Positions 24,250 through 36,626 of a DNA stretch of 64,000 nt are shown piece after piece; position 1 is the stretch's first letter, and each line of letters opens with the position of its first letter. Origin of the DNA: Icerya purchasi (taxonomy: Eukaryota > Arthropoda > Insecta > Hemiptera > Monophlebidae). The translations under genes were made by a program, and so were the position numbers. The stretch lies in assembly GCA_039619475.1 (NCBI GenBank), contig CM077115.1, positions 310,200,734-310,264,733 of the forward strand. Direction: 5' to 3'. Below the pieces are notes generated by a model, which did no database searches, was not told where the DNA came from, and saw only the letters and a program-made list of their open reading frames with translations.

Positions 24250-26896
24250 TTGCTATCAGTCGATGTGTAAATAGTTCAAATAAAGTGTACCTGTTTTAAA
24301 ACTAAAATATTTCGATTGTTTTTTTTTTTATACACACATATATATTTATATAATTTATTTTGTCTTATTTCGTATTATTTTGTACGCAATAATTTTATAG
24401 AAGCTTTTACTGTTTTTAAAAAAAAAAAGGGTACTTTTATTCTGAATGGCTCCTCTACGGGCAAATGATTTGATCTGATTATTGCTATTACTATTATAAT
24501 TGTTTTTATTATTATTTATATTAATATTGTTATTGCTGAGATTTTAGAATGATCAAAACCAACAAAAAAAGGAAAGAAAAAAAAAGAAGGATTAATAAGA
24601 AAATAAAATAAAAATTGAACATGCAAAAATAGAAAAATTGGAATTTAAAGGAAACCATCGAACGGGGAAAATGAATATAAAATTTTCAATCAATCTCATA
24701 TTGTGATATACAAAAATTAGCTGTCAACCGCGATAAGAAGACAAAAGATTATCGATATGTTATCTAGCGCTCCACGGAACCGAGAAATATATACACAAAG
24801 CGCGTGTAATGTAAACAACACCGGTGTGCTAAAGTTCATACTTGACCGTTTTTAAATATATATATATACAAAATGAAGTACGAAAATATCCGTAAAAAGA
24901 GAGAGGTGAATTATCGTTAAGTTTTCAGTACAATTTTTTATTGCGCCGTTTGAAGATAAAATAGAGTAATGTAAAAAAGAAAAAAAAACGACCTAATAAC
25001 GGAAATGTAAATACCAGTTAACTTAATGATCCGGTTAAATGTCATTTAAAAATAAACAGTTGAATACACTAATTAGGTTTCCAGTGATTAAAGCTAGTTG
25101 AATTGTCCATCGCGCACCTGAACATTCGGACAATATCCGCCTTTGAAATGGCCACCGGCTATATAAACGACAATGATGTTTCATGTGGCACATTGTTTAG
25201 GCGAAAACATCGGGTTAATTGGACGCAAGCGTTGTGTCCGTTAACGACGTAAAAATGTCTGGTAAATTTATCAAGGGACCGATTTCTACAACCGCTAGTC
25301 GGCAATTAAACTTGGTAATCTTGTCCGTATTGTAAACAGCTTTTCGAGTTCGCTCGCATTAAGATTGTGACCTTTTTCACTCTTATATAACTGCGTCATC
25401 AGGTGAAAAGGATGTTTGTACGAACACCGGTAATTGGAAATATAGAAAAAGGAAGCTAGTTGCTTGGGAAATACACTACTCATCACAAAGACACTGTAGT
25501 CTTCAAATGCGACTGCAAGAAATTGGATCCGGAAATGTGACGTAGCGATTTAAACGGAAACATCGAGAATAAAGAAATAGAAGAAAATGAAAAAAAAGAA
25601 AAAAAGCTTAATCTTCGAACAGGGAAAATAAGATGCCCCCCATAGAGCAGTGGCTTATTAAACTCTAGACGTGAAAAATTTCATTATGGCTTCAATGATG
25701 AAAATTACAAGTGGAAAACCATAGCGCTTTTCCCATATCTACGTCCTGATGATTGATCTCCTCTTCGTCCAACATTCCGATAATAATTCCCTCCGGCCAG
25801 TCATACTAAATCTAATTCACTTTGTCTCCACCCGAGTCTCCCTAGATTGCGAAAATTTAATAGTCAGACAGCTGAACCAGCATGGCTCGATGGATAAACT
25901 CACCGCTGGAAAATATTCCCAGAGCTAATTTATTTACCGGATAAATCTATACACATTTCTCTCTTCGTCTTTTGTTTATTTATGCTTTTCGTATTAATTT
26001 CCTTTTTTTGTATAGTTGCATCATACATTATTCTATTAATTACATTATCGCATTCGATTTATTTTCAACAATTTTGTTCATCGTTAAAATTTTCCTACGT
26101 CGAATTATTCTCGTGGTTTTCTAATATACCACTTTGTGTGTGTGTGTGTGTACAAGTGGTTTAATATAATACATCAATAAATTTACTCTCTTATAATCCT
26201 TTTATGAAAATATGTAAGACACACATCATTATTAATTTGTTATCTATCACGCGATAATAATAATAATTATCGTTATTATCGATGAATTTAATTGAAAATA
26301 TTTGATCATTATCGTTACTCTTTTTTAATAACTTTTACAAGGCTGCATTATTCTTCAATAAATTACCGAAAGTCGAATACGTCTGAATAATTAGCGTTTA
26401 AAAATTAACGAATGAAACGGCAGGTGTTTAAAACGGAAATATTGAGGATGATGCACACGAGTAGTTTAAAGGACAGGAAAAATTTGTCAAATAGCGATGA
26501 TTCGAAATTGGGAAATTGTCTGTTCAAATGAATTTGGTAACAGTCGGTCGTCGCCAATATAATGGCTTGTCGTCGTCGTCGTGCTGCGAGCTAATACACT
26601 AAAAAAGGCGGGAAGCGGCAATTATTTGGATCGCTTAAAATAATAATAATCATTATGTACGCTGAACTATTACCATCAGCGTTTTAAGAATAAATTTAAA
26701 CGCGTTTAAAATAATTTCGGAAAATGTCTATTTTTAGTCGATTTTAAAATAGCGGAGAACGCCGAAAAATACCTATTGTTCTCCTCGAACAGTCTCTCCT
26801 ATTAATTATTTATAAATGCGTGACAAGAGATGGTCACGTGATTTCGAAACATACGCGCACGTTAGAAGGTGTATTTAAGTCGTTAAATTTGTCAAA

Positions 26897-26901
<5 letters not shown>

Positions 26902-26949
<48 letters not shown>
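26902..26949. repeat. (CT)n microsatellite
   Basis: A near-perfect CT run of about 48 bases with one TATC interruption, ending CTCTCTAG. The end resembles a splice acceptor, but no exon could be supported. Confidence 0.95.
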
Positions 26950-27397
26950 GGAATAATTACTTCGGAGATACTAATTACTTTCAGCGTGAAACTCAATTAG
27001 GACTGTTCAATTAAAAATTCAGTTCTGCTCCCACTCGGCGCGTAAATGAAATAATTTTAGCCGATCGGGGTCGCATCTCTGTCGTGCGTTACAAGTGATA
27101 TCCCCGTTCTCAGAGGTACACTTCGGATACTTTGCTATTCTTAATAGTCGTAGAGAGTATGATGGATTTTTATTTTCTTTCGTTTTTTTTTTTTATCCGA
27201 TTATTTAAAAAAATTTTCCTTAAAATTTTAATTTGACCGAGTGCAGAAGAAATTTTTGTTATTTCTCGTTATATGTGTAAAATCTAATGAAACAACGTGA
27301 ACCGCTGATTTTTTAGTTCCGGCAAAATAAGACAAAGGCAATTTTTTAATTAAACCGCGATAAAACTAATTTAAAAAAAAAAAAAAAAAGAACATTC

Positions 27398-28560
27398 AAA
27401 AAGAATATGATCCGCATCACAAACGCAGTCGTGATCCGAGGGATGAAAAATACAATGTGCAACAATGGGAGAAACGAAAAAGAGTTGAAGAATAAGACAA
27501 CTATGATTGAAATGAAAACGTGTTATGGAGGAAAAATAATGAAACGATTAAAGCCAAGAAAATCAACAAAAACCAAGACCGTGATGAAGGAAGAAACTGT
27601 ATTAGTTTGTAAAGGGAATGAGAATCAGAAAAGGAGGTAATGCAGGGTATCCGACCATAGTTTGAGATGTGCTTGCTTAAGTGGGAAAATGATATTGTTA
27701 GCGGGAAATTTATTGGTAAATTTGCCGTTAGAGGAAGCAATCGAGTCAACTAGGTTGTTGCCCGCGATGACAATCCAAAGAAGATCGATTTGAACGAAAC
27801 GTACTAAGAAAATACTGGCAATTAAGGAATGAATAAAAAGGATAATGCATATGAAGGGTATAGAAAAGGAAAGGATATGGCCTGCAAGACGCTCATCGAA
27901 TCGAAAAAAGTACTTGTTATTATAAATGGAAATAACTGCACGGAGTATTGCGTTTCTGCGGTAAAAATAGAGCAGAAGGAAGGAAGTTTAGAAAGTTCGT
28001 AGTGTGAAAGGGAAGAAACGATGAAGGAGCCCTCTTGGAACCATCTGTAAAAAGCATAGAAGAAGAAGAAAATAAGGACCTCAAAGCCTCGCTTAAGGCG
28101 ATCGGAGGTGAGCATTTAATGGGAGAAGGAAGAAAAAATAAATTAGGAGAATGTAAAAGGTCTGAGAAGCTGAATAGATAAATGGCAAATAAGGAGAAAG
28201 AGGCCGAGAAACATAAGAAAGAATAGAAATCGTCAGGGAGAAAAACCGCCAATTAGCCGAAATGTAGGAATAAGTAGAAACTAATTTCTTAATGAGAAGA
28301 CGTTTTATGAGCAAGCGATCCCCGAGGAAGAATCTGCGAATGTGTAAAGGATGAATGTTGACTTCTGAAAGTACTGCAGCAATGGAAGAGGATTTCAGAA
28401 CACCAAGGCAAAGACGGAGACATGAATTCTAAACTCCATCGAGTTTGGAAAGAAGATGTTTCATTGCCGTAAATGAAGGAACAGTAATCAAGCTTGGAAC
28501 GAATAATAGATTTATATACAGAATAAGAAGAAGCCTTTAATAAATTAGAGTTATCTTAAG
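27398..28560 (-). pseudogene. I-clade non-LTR retrotransposon remnant: RT thumb, RNase H, zinc knuckle (copy B)
   Basis: On the minus strand the order is right for an I-clade pol. The RT thumb (VYKSIIRSKLDYCSFIYGN, then CLRLCLGVLKSS and PLHIRRFFLGDRLL) comes first. RNase H follows, with FTDGSK (first Asp, at about 28050), CSIFTAE (Glu) and DSMSVLQAI (Asp). Then come IAGNNLVDSIA, in place of the usual GNExxDxxA, and a C-terminal zinc knuckle CVCDADHILFECS near 27400-27460. Many frameshifts are present. The knuckle ends abruptly at 27398 against an A-run, so the 3' end is truncated or rearranged. The enzyme would reverse-transcribe its own RNA at a genomic nick; this copy cannot. Confidence 0.8.
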
Positions 28561-29080
28561 ACAGGAAGTATATAAATAAAGAAATATGATTGCGGAAAAT
28601 CGACTGTGTCTAGAAAAAAAGCCAAGATAGTAAACTAACCAGTGGAATAGATAAGTTGTTTAAAGAGATATTAATTAAGGAAGTGTACTATGTGGACGAA
28701 AGGAAAAAACCATACAAGCAGATTTAGAGGAAGAAATTGGACTTTAATGAAATACCTTTTCCTTCACATTTTACCCCGGGCTTCTATGTTTAAAAACACG
28801 AAACAAATTCCTATTTACACAATTTTAGTAAACTTATAAATAATTTTATAAAATAATAATTTGGTTTTATCGATTTAGTTGGGTTTTTTTTCGTTTTTAT
28901 TCTTTTCTCTTACGGCCATATAAAGAAAAAATAAAACATTTAAAACTTTTAATATCACACATTCTCGTATTTACTGTCGCGACAGTTTATATTCTTACTG
29001 ATAAAAAAATCAAAAATTTTATATATAAGGACGTCCAGCAGATCAAATATTATAATGCATAGTAATAGTTGCTTACACAA
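28561..29080. other. No supported gene
   Basis: May contain more 5' retrotransposon sequence upstream of copy B on the minus strand, but it is too eroded to identify. Confidence 0.4.
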
Positions 29081-29084
29081 CTGT

Positions 29085-29345
29085 TTGACTTCTACCTTGA
29101 ATTGTGGTTGTACTCCGCTGGAAACGACAGATGAAAAGGTTAAATACCTTGGAACTAACTTTTGACAGAACATTATCTTGGGACGAGCATATTACAAATT
29201 TATCTAACAAAATTAGGCAAACGATTCCAGCATTATATGGATTAGCTCAATCAATTATGATGGTCTTCGTGTATACTTTAACGCTATAATCTTGTCACGA
29301 ATCTTATATGGAATATCAATTTGGGGGAAGCAAAGAGTACAATAA
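29085..29345 (+). pseudogene. Non-LTR RT thumb fragment
   Basis: Plus-strand frames give TTDEKVKYLG, then LTFDRTLSWDEHITNLSNK, then YGLAQSI, then LSRILYGISIWGK. This is the KYLGLTFD-x-LSW-x-x-HI block and thumb of R1/Jockey-type RTs, with two frameshifts. It is on the opposite strand to its neighbours at 27.4-28.6 and 29.9-30.5 kb, so it is an independent insertion. Confidence 0.75.
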
Positions 29346-29923
29346 TCAATAGGATTAGTAATCAGCAAAAGAGATACTTAAAGATAATAATTCCCTAAAA
29401 AAAAAAAAAGATCAGGTTAGCAGTAACATTAGCTGGTGGAAAGAGAAAAATGAAATGTCCCCGAAGATGTTATATTATTATCACTGACTGATTGAGTATA
29501 AAACTAATAATAATACTCTATTATCTTCGACGAAAAGAGGTAGAACAACTAGAAATCATAGGGAAGTATACTCTATACCCGACCAAAAGGTATAAATAGC
29601 AAGATAGACGATGAGGCAGTATATTAATTAAATTGTTGGTACGAATTCTCCAAGATTTAATGAACACAGAGATAGCACTACTTTGAAAACTGATAATTAA
29701 GCAGTGGCTAGTTGAGAACATAAATGAGGGACAATAAGTTAGTTTTTAATTGTATATATGGGAGAAAATGGTGGAGAATCGGATCATATGTGTATAATTA
29801 AGACGGATGTTCGTCAACTGTAATCGTGTGATACGTTTTAAGTAGGTATGAAGAAGCTTTGTAATTATATTTATGAATAATCGATGATGATAGTGTTGGG
29901 CACCCACAGAGGTAGGAGCAGTA

Positions 29924-30473
29924 TTTTTTTTTTTTTTTTTTTGGGAATGCCTACCAAGGGCAATGACCCATCATCAAAGAATTACGAAAACAGGATTAAA
30001 TTTTGATATATAAAGAAATAGAGGAAATGAACTCCGCTAAGATTGGAACAACATCTGGTGAAGGGAAGGAAAGTATGTAGGAAGCACAAAAAGGAGTAGG
30101 TAGTTTTAGGTGGAGAAGCTTAGTGTAGGGGAGGGAACGCTGCTGTACAAGAAGAGAGCATTCAAAAAGGATATGATTTGCATCACAAACACAGTCATGA
30201 TCCGAGGGATGAAAATTACAGGGGCAGTATGCCTTGTGGGACCGGCAACTTATTAAAAAAAAGGGAAAAAAAAGCGGAATTTAAACGGAATTTAAACGAA
30301 ATCACATGAGATTTGCGACACAAAAAATTCAGAATGGATTGTGCCTCGCAGTTATTCGTTGTTCGACAAATTGGTGAAGGAAATTCAGTCCAAACTGTTA
30401 TTGGAAAAAGAAGAACATCTTCAGAAGTGTGCATCTCTAGTAGTACGTAATCGCAGAATTCTGAAACTCTCAA
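29924..30473 (-). mobile_element. 5'-truncated I-clade retrotransposon 3' end with poly(A) (copy A)
   Basis: The minus strand reads KSHVISFKFRLNSAFF, where the RLRxGH block is expected. After a one-base shift it reads CRSHKAYCPCNFHPSDHDC, then CVCDANHILFECSLL, a cysteine/histidine knuckle typical of I-clade C-termini. A short 3' UTR ends in A19, seen as T at 29924-29942. The knuckle is nearly identical to copy B at 27.4 kb, so the two are one family. I found no target duplication because the 5' edge is unclear. Confidence 0.8.
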
Positions 30474-30479
30474 AAGCCA

Positions 30480-32000
30480 AAAAATAAAATGTCCTTAAAA
30501 AGCACTTATTTCCGACCTGTGGTTATTCTAATCAGAACTTCATCTAAGTTGTTAAATTTTTCTCCAGAAACATTTTTCCTAAATGAAAACAACAGCCAGG
30601 CTACTTGTGTTATATTTTTTTCAGTGAAAAAGGTAAAACTTTTATACATTTATTCGGAATTTGACGAAAAAAAATTCTTGAAGGTAAAACGACTGTAATT
30701 TATTACAGATAAAAAAGAAAATATAACAAACGGAATATAAATAATATTTCGAAATGAGTTTTTCCGTAAACTGTTGAGCGTCGTGTAAACAGCTTCGGAC
30801 AACTGTAAAATGTTCCATTAGCGAATAGCAACGAGGAAGATAAATGGGGTTCCAAATTTATTTTTGTACTAAAACATATTTGGCTTTTGCGTCGTCTAAA
30901 AATAGAAAATCTTCCGTCTCATTTGTCCATAATATTTACGGTATTTGGAGCATCGCTAGATTCGGTGGATGTCTTCGGAAGTTTAGGCAATTTTCTCCGA
31001 TACGGCTTAAATTTCTTTTTAATTAACGGACATTGCGTCGTTTTCTAGAGATTCCGTACTTCAATACGAAAAACAGTTTAGGCGATCGTGTAGAAATATC
31101 TTTTCACGAATCTTCCTTTTTAATTTTCCGATCTAAAATTCACTTCTCGTCCCTCACATTGCTGTGTATAAACGAATCTTATGTAAGACCGATTTGATAG
31201 ACATCCTTCGGACGCTTTATGCCAATTATATTTATATTTATCCGCGTTCAATCTTGCCCTTTTCAATTAGTATTATTAAATCTAAAATCCGATAATTTAA
31301 AAAAATAAATAAAAATTAAATAAATAAAAAAAAGGATTTAATTAAATATTTTATATATATATATATCTGCTTTTCATAACCAATTGCACTTCAAATTAAT
31401 AAGCCTTCGATTCAAATTAGTATTTTGCTTTACTGTTTTAAATTGTTATTCTGAAATTTATTAAGATATTAAATTAAAATAATAAAATAAAAATGAAAGT
31501 TTATTTAAACAAATTTTCTTATATACTAAATAATTATGATCATCGTTAACTTACATACGAAATCGTCAGCGAATGAAACCTTATGCTTGACTGAACTTGT
31601 TTTTAATAGTAATATCTAAAAGGGCAATCTGACGTTTTCGAGTTACCGAATGACTCCACTGACAAAATTTTTATATATGCCTAATATTTTCGCCGGTATT
31701 CGTTTTTTTTTTTTTTTTATTCTTTCGCTGGTACTTAAATACCTGTCAGTTAATGAGTGACTGCGGGACCCTTATTCCAAGTTACCTACCCAGCACTAAA
31801 TTCGGAATATTTGTCAACTACCAATGCACCGGCTGCTTTAACGAGTCAGATTTAATTTTTTATCGGAAAAACCGATTTATTTCCACTAATTAGAATATGG
31901 AGGATGACTTCAAATGCATTAACGTAATAAAATCATTAATTACCATTCGCTATTTATAGTATATTTTTTTTAATGTAGGTGAATACCTGTTTGTTATAAA
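30480..32000. other. No supported gene
   Basis: AT-rich unique-looking DNA; short open frames only, without domains. Confidence 0.55.
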
Positions 32001-32091
32001 CTGTATAATAAAATGACCAACTTTAATAACAAACAAAATATAAGGCTAAATTTATAATAATAAATTAAATAAATACCTTATTTAGGGATGT

Positions 32092-32114
32092 TTTCGGATA
32101 TAACCCATCATTAG
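32092..32114 (-). other. Hammerhead-like core, left arm
   Basis: The minus strand reads CTAATGA, stem-loop TGGGTTATATCC, GAAA. One core base differs from CUGAUGA (G to A). Stem II is weaker than in the right arm. Confidence 0.35.
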
Positions 32115-32353
32115 CTAAAACTTAATCAAAACTCAAAACACACTGGAAAGAATATAGGGGGGAATACATTAAAGTTTAAGTTTAATTTTAGGTTGTTCCA
32201 TTTTATTTTATACTTTTTGTATTGAGTATTGGTAATTTCACACTATTGATTTTTATACCTTCTATGTTTGTGTTCCTCCTTTGCATTTACCATATATATA
32301 CATGTATTCCTTATATTCTTTCCAGTGTGTTTTGAGTTTTGATTAAGTTTTAG

Positions 32354-32376
32354 CTGACGATGGGTTATACCCGAAA
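32354..32376 (+). other. Hammerhead-like core, right arm
   Basis: The plus strand reads CTGACGA, then TGGGTTATACCC, then GAAA. CTGACGA fits CUGANGA exactly, and stem II pairs GGGU with ACCC around a UAU loop. This is the best-preserved core in the window. No obvious local stem III or cleavage triplet was found. Confidence 0.5.
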
Positions 32377-32472
32377 ACGTTCCTAAATAAGATATTTATT
32401 TAATTTATTGTTATAAATTTACCCTTATTTGTTACTGAAGTTGGTTTTTATTATATAATTTTTTTTTTTGTC

Positions 32473-32525
<53 letters not shown>
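32473..32525. repeat. (AT)n microsatellite
   Basis: About 50 bases of AT dinucleotide directly beside the inverted-repeat element. Confidence 0.95.
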
Positions 32526-32529
<4 letters not shown>

Positions 32530-34303
32530 CAGTCAGTAGTACTTTTATAATATTCAAAAAAATATTAAATTCCAAAACGAACGGAAGCGCAATTTTATGT
32601 TACAAAGAAATTTTTTGCAATCGAAAAATCAAAAACAAAAAAAAAATTCAAAATTTGCGAAGCAACATTTTTACTTAGTTTTTTCCCGCGCGGAAATATA
32701 CATGGGAAAAAAAAAGTACTCTAATATTCATACTACTAAAAGTTCGCATCGTTCATATATTTAAGCGGAATAACACGGGTATTCAGGCGCAGATGGGAGC
32801 GCGATCTTGTCTCCCTACCTCGATAAACCGTAGTAATTGAGAACACTTTTCTTTTAATGTTTTTGGTTTTTTTAATTTTTTTGCTTAGGCACGGATATGT
32901 CTTATGGCCGGGCATCATTCCGCAATATGTGTTCCTTACGGAAAAATACGTGCGTCACCCTGCGTTGCCTTTACTTATTTTTACACTACGATGTAAATAT
33001 TTTATTCAGTTCATGTTCGACAGTTTGAACTCATGTTTTTACTAAAATAAAACAGAGCGGTGTACGCGCCGTTCGAAAAACATGTTCATGTCACAATGTA
33101 CTTCTGCGAAAAAAGGTACGTACTGGTTTAATTTTGTTTTTTTTTCGTTGTTCTTTCTTCAATTATTACCACCGAGAAATCGACTACATTACCTAACGGC
33201 GTTTTTTCTCCAAAAACATTTTCAGAGAAATATCCGGAAATCCGAAAAAGGTTCGTTTTTATGATTTTCCAACGTTCCATGGCAACTACGACAATACATA
33301 TATCGTTGTAAAACTTGCTTGGAAACGGTGCAAAAAAAAAACAGTAAGAGTAGTAATTTTTCGAACTTTTTTAATCTTACTTAATAAAATGCAACAAGAC
33401 GACGCACGGTAATCGGTGTTCAATGAATCGTTTTTTTCCGATCTTTACAACGCTGACATTTATATGACCGGATGAAATTCATTCGAGCCCGTTAACGATA
33501 TTTATTACATCGCATTTACTTATTCTGCTGTGATTAAATAGACTAAGTGGCGCGTGTCTTTGGTTAGGATCGTGCATTAGAATGGCACTCAGTTGAAACA
33601 AATAAAAACACGAAATTGGCGGAATTTCCGATTAAAATGAACGGCTTATATTACATATTTCAACCGACACTGATTAAATCGACATTTTTATTCGCTATGG
33701 AAATGTTGATTAACTTTTTTTTTTTTTTCTATTAGCTAATTTACAAATATAGAGCAGAGTTTATTTACACGGGCAACGAATAAGTCAAAATCTGAAGAAG
33801 CATAAATAGCGGGGATCTTCGGTATTATAAAAATTTTTAGTTTTTAGTACAAATCGTCTCGCAGTAGAGTCATACATCTTTCAGTGTGTAAGCACAATTT
33901 CTCGTTCAATCGAACAAGATTAGCAAAGGCGTAAGTCACAAAACTCCGACGGTATTTTTAAGAACTTTCTTTTAATGACTTTAGTGTTGCTTTTCTCTTT
34001 TTTTTTTTTTTTTTTGTGGAGGGGGGCTAGATAACAATGCCAAATGGATATAAATATTTGTTTATATAGTATTATTTATTTCCAATCGACACGGAAATTC
34101 CTCCGCAGCGATCGATATTCTTATCTTGATATCCGAATATCTTCCTACAGCTGGTTTCGATGCATATTTTTATTAAACGTGTCTGTCCGGATTAATTCTC
34201 TAAATTCCTTTTAATTACTCGGTTGACAACATGTATAAACGATGTGACTACCATTTTTTTTTTTTTTTTTTTTGCATTCGCTAATTTAGTACAAAACAAG
34301 CAC

Positions 34304-34380
<77 letters not shown>

Positions 34381-36610
34381 GTTATTGTTATTATTGTTAT
34401 TGTTATTATTGTTATTATTATTGTTATTGTTATTATTGTTATTATTATTGTTATTGTTATTATTGTTATTATTATTTTTACAATCATGAATTTACTATAG
34501 TTCGCAAGTTATCCCTAGAGTAAAAAACACAAAAAAAGAAACATGGAGGACTAGAATTTTTTTTCCTTACTGCAATAGAACACTCGAGCCAGACGTACGA
34601 GTAAAAGAGGCTGCGGATTACCCAAAAATCTTTTATATGCCCGCGAGTTTCCGAGCAAATTCAAAATAACCCGTCATTTTATTTTGTGATACTAGCACTT
34701 AACTCTCCTGATAACGAAAGTGTTGTGCGACTCTTTGCTATCACCGGTAACATGGCTCTTTTCCTAAAAATTGACAATCTCGACATTTAATAAGTTCTTA
34801 AAAGCCATTCGTGGAACTTTTTTTTCTATAAAGTTTTAACTACTTCTTATCATCCGGTGCACTTCGATAGTTCTCCATTTCAGAAGTGTGTATGGTCCTT
34901 TCCCATGCTAAGATTAAAAAAATATCATTTTTTGTAATTACACTTTTCTCGGCTGCTACAAAATAGCGTAGTTGGGTTAGACAGCGATTTACAGTAAAAT
35001 TCGCAAATTGAAAATTTAATCACCATTCATTGGATTTCCAGTGCGACGAATGCGCCCGCAGAGAACTTTTTTTAACTCGTCATTTGATTCGATGAAAATT
35101 TAGCAATCCAACTTCTATTAAAAATAAACCTTTCTCCGGAAGGCAATGGCGAACCGGGTCGCGCATCAAGTTCGTAGGTATCGGATGTACGGACACTGGA
35201 TTATTCACTTGTGTGTACTGATTAAATAGCTTCCAACGTGTCTAACTTTGCATATAATTCGCTCTGAGTATAGAATTTTTTTTGAGAGGTCTGTACAACA
35301 AAAATGATGTACGATAAAAATAAGAAACTGTACAAGAAAATGTTCGCCAATCAGAAAGCAAATACGATATTACAGCGAAAAATGTATAGTCAAAAATAAA
35401 AAAAACGTGGGTGAACTTCAATAAGTTGCTGACCAACGCAGAACGATGATTGGCTAGACTGATTCAAAGAAGAAAGAAAGGACACAGTTTAGTCATGCAA
35501 TCAGATATACGAATTTTTAACAAAAAAGCTATCATCGAGGACAAAGCAGAGAGTAGCCAAAGGAGTGTCCCCGGTATAGGCGGAAAATATCCCGAAGCGA
35601 TAATTTACGCATTTGAAATAAAGACCATAATAATGTCATCATGTCAATGCTTATACGTATGACGCCAAAAAGTGGAAGAAACAAAATCCAGCATTTCCAC
35701 GCACCACTCCAATTAGGCGGAAGGACTCTAGAAGACCAAATGTGGATTTCATTTTAAGAGATCACCCCTCTCAGTGGTTCGTGTAGAAAACGGCAAGTCA
35801 TTAAGAAGCGAAAGACTGATGTAGGGTTTATGAAACAGCCCGAGCAGAAGAGAGTAGTGATTAGGCGAGAAACAACTTTTAATATTTGCATGACCCGAGT
35901 CGGAGTCGTCCGATTTCTTCCTTCCGGTCAGCATAGCCACGTGTAATTTTCGTTCAAAATTAAAACAGACATGGGTCAAAAGAGAGTATAGTCTCTGTTT
36001 CTTGTTTTCCGAGTCATTCTGTGCCAATGTAAATAATTATCCGTTTTTAACCGTTCAATTTCATTATGCGCGTTTAATTAATACAGTTAACCGCGCTACA
36101 GCTTTTTTTTTGTTTCGATTAAGACGAGGTTCACTGTATAAGAAAGGGCTGTCGCCAACAAACACTGCACATTATAAATTTTCACATGAAGACAATACAC
36201 ATATATATATATATAGGTAAGAAGTGTGATAGATGTAAAAATCGGTGTAAGATATTTTTATGATAATAGAAGGGGAAAAAAATGTACGATACGTGAAACA
36301 TCGCAAGGATATTACACGCATTTTTCTTTTCTTAAGAGAGAAATTATTATTCACCGGATAAATTGGAAAAAAAAAAAATTGAAGAACACATCAATAAAGC
36401 GAAAAGTATGTAAGACACAAGCTGTTTATGGGAAATAAATAATAGACGACGTTTTTATTAACTTCAACTGAAATTAAATCAAATGAAATAATTAATTAAA
36501 GGGAAAAAGCTGTGTGCGGAAATAGATTTGATATTTCTCTGGAAATCGGAGTGAGCGAAATTCGAGTACGTATCAAATAAAGGAATAACAAATAAACAAA
36601 TGGAAAGAGG
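32530..36610. other. No supported gene
   Basis: No domain-bearing frame. The one striking feature is the TTA/TTG array at 34306-34482. Long open frames across that array are poly-Leu or poly-Ile artefacts. Confidence 0.55.
34306..34482. repeat. TTA array grading into TTA/TTG higher-order pattern
   Basis: The left part, to about 34380, is pure TTA. The right part alternates TTA and TTG in short blocks. The length is about 177 bases, exactly in phase throughout, which suggests slippage expansion after a point change to TTG. Confidence 0.95.
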
Positions 36611-36614
36611 TAAC

Positions 36615-36626
36615 CGCGCTTCGGAA
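36615..36626. repeat. Target-site duplication, left copy
   Basis: CGCGCTTCGGAA matches CGCGCTTTGGAA at 37757-37768, with one transition. Confidence 0.75.

Larger units (their letters stand above)
22911..27390. other. No supported gene; microsatellite-bearing sequence
   Basis: The minus-strand ORFs at 23194-23862 may be further parts of the retroelement ending at 22125, but no motif confirms this. The rest, to 27390, is AT-rich and contains the (GTC)n, (TTA)n and (CT)n tracts listed separately. Confidence 0.45.
32004..32457. mobile_element. Inverted-repeat element with hammerhead-like cores in both arms
   Basis: About 165 bp at the left (from TATAATAAAA near 32010) is repeated in reverse complement at the right, ending near 32455. 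Identity is high in AAACTTAATCAAAACTCAAA and CACACTGGAAAGAATATA. About 125 bp of non-coding spacer separates the arms. Each arm carries a CTGANGA, stem-loop, GAAA motif. Arm architecture and motif resemble those at 4.5 and 56.5 kb, though the outer sequence differs. It could be a Penelope-derived terminal-repeat pair or a foldback element. Confidence 0.75.

Noticed and set aside
34223..34489. 88-codon poly-leucine frame on the plus strand and poly-isoleucine frame on the minus strand
   Set aside because: Both are translations of the TTA/TTG array; the residue pattern comes only from the microsatellite.
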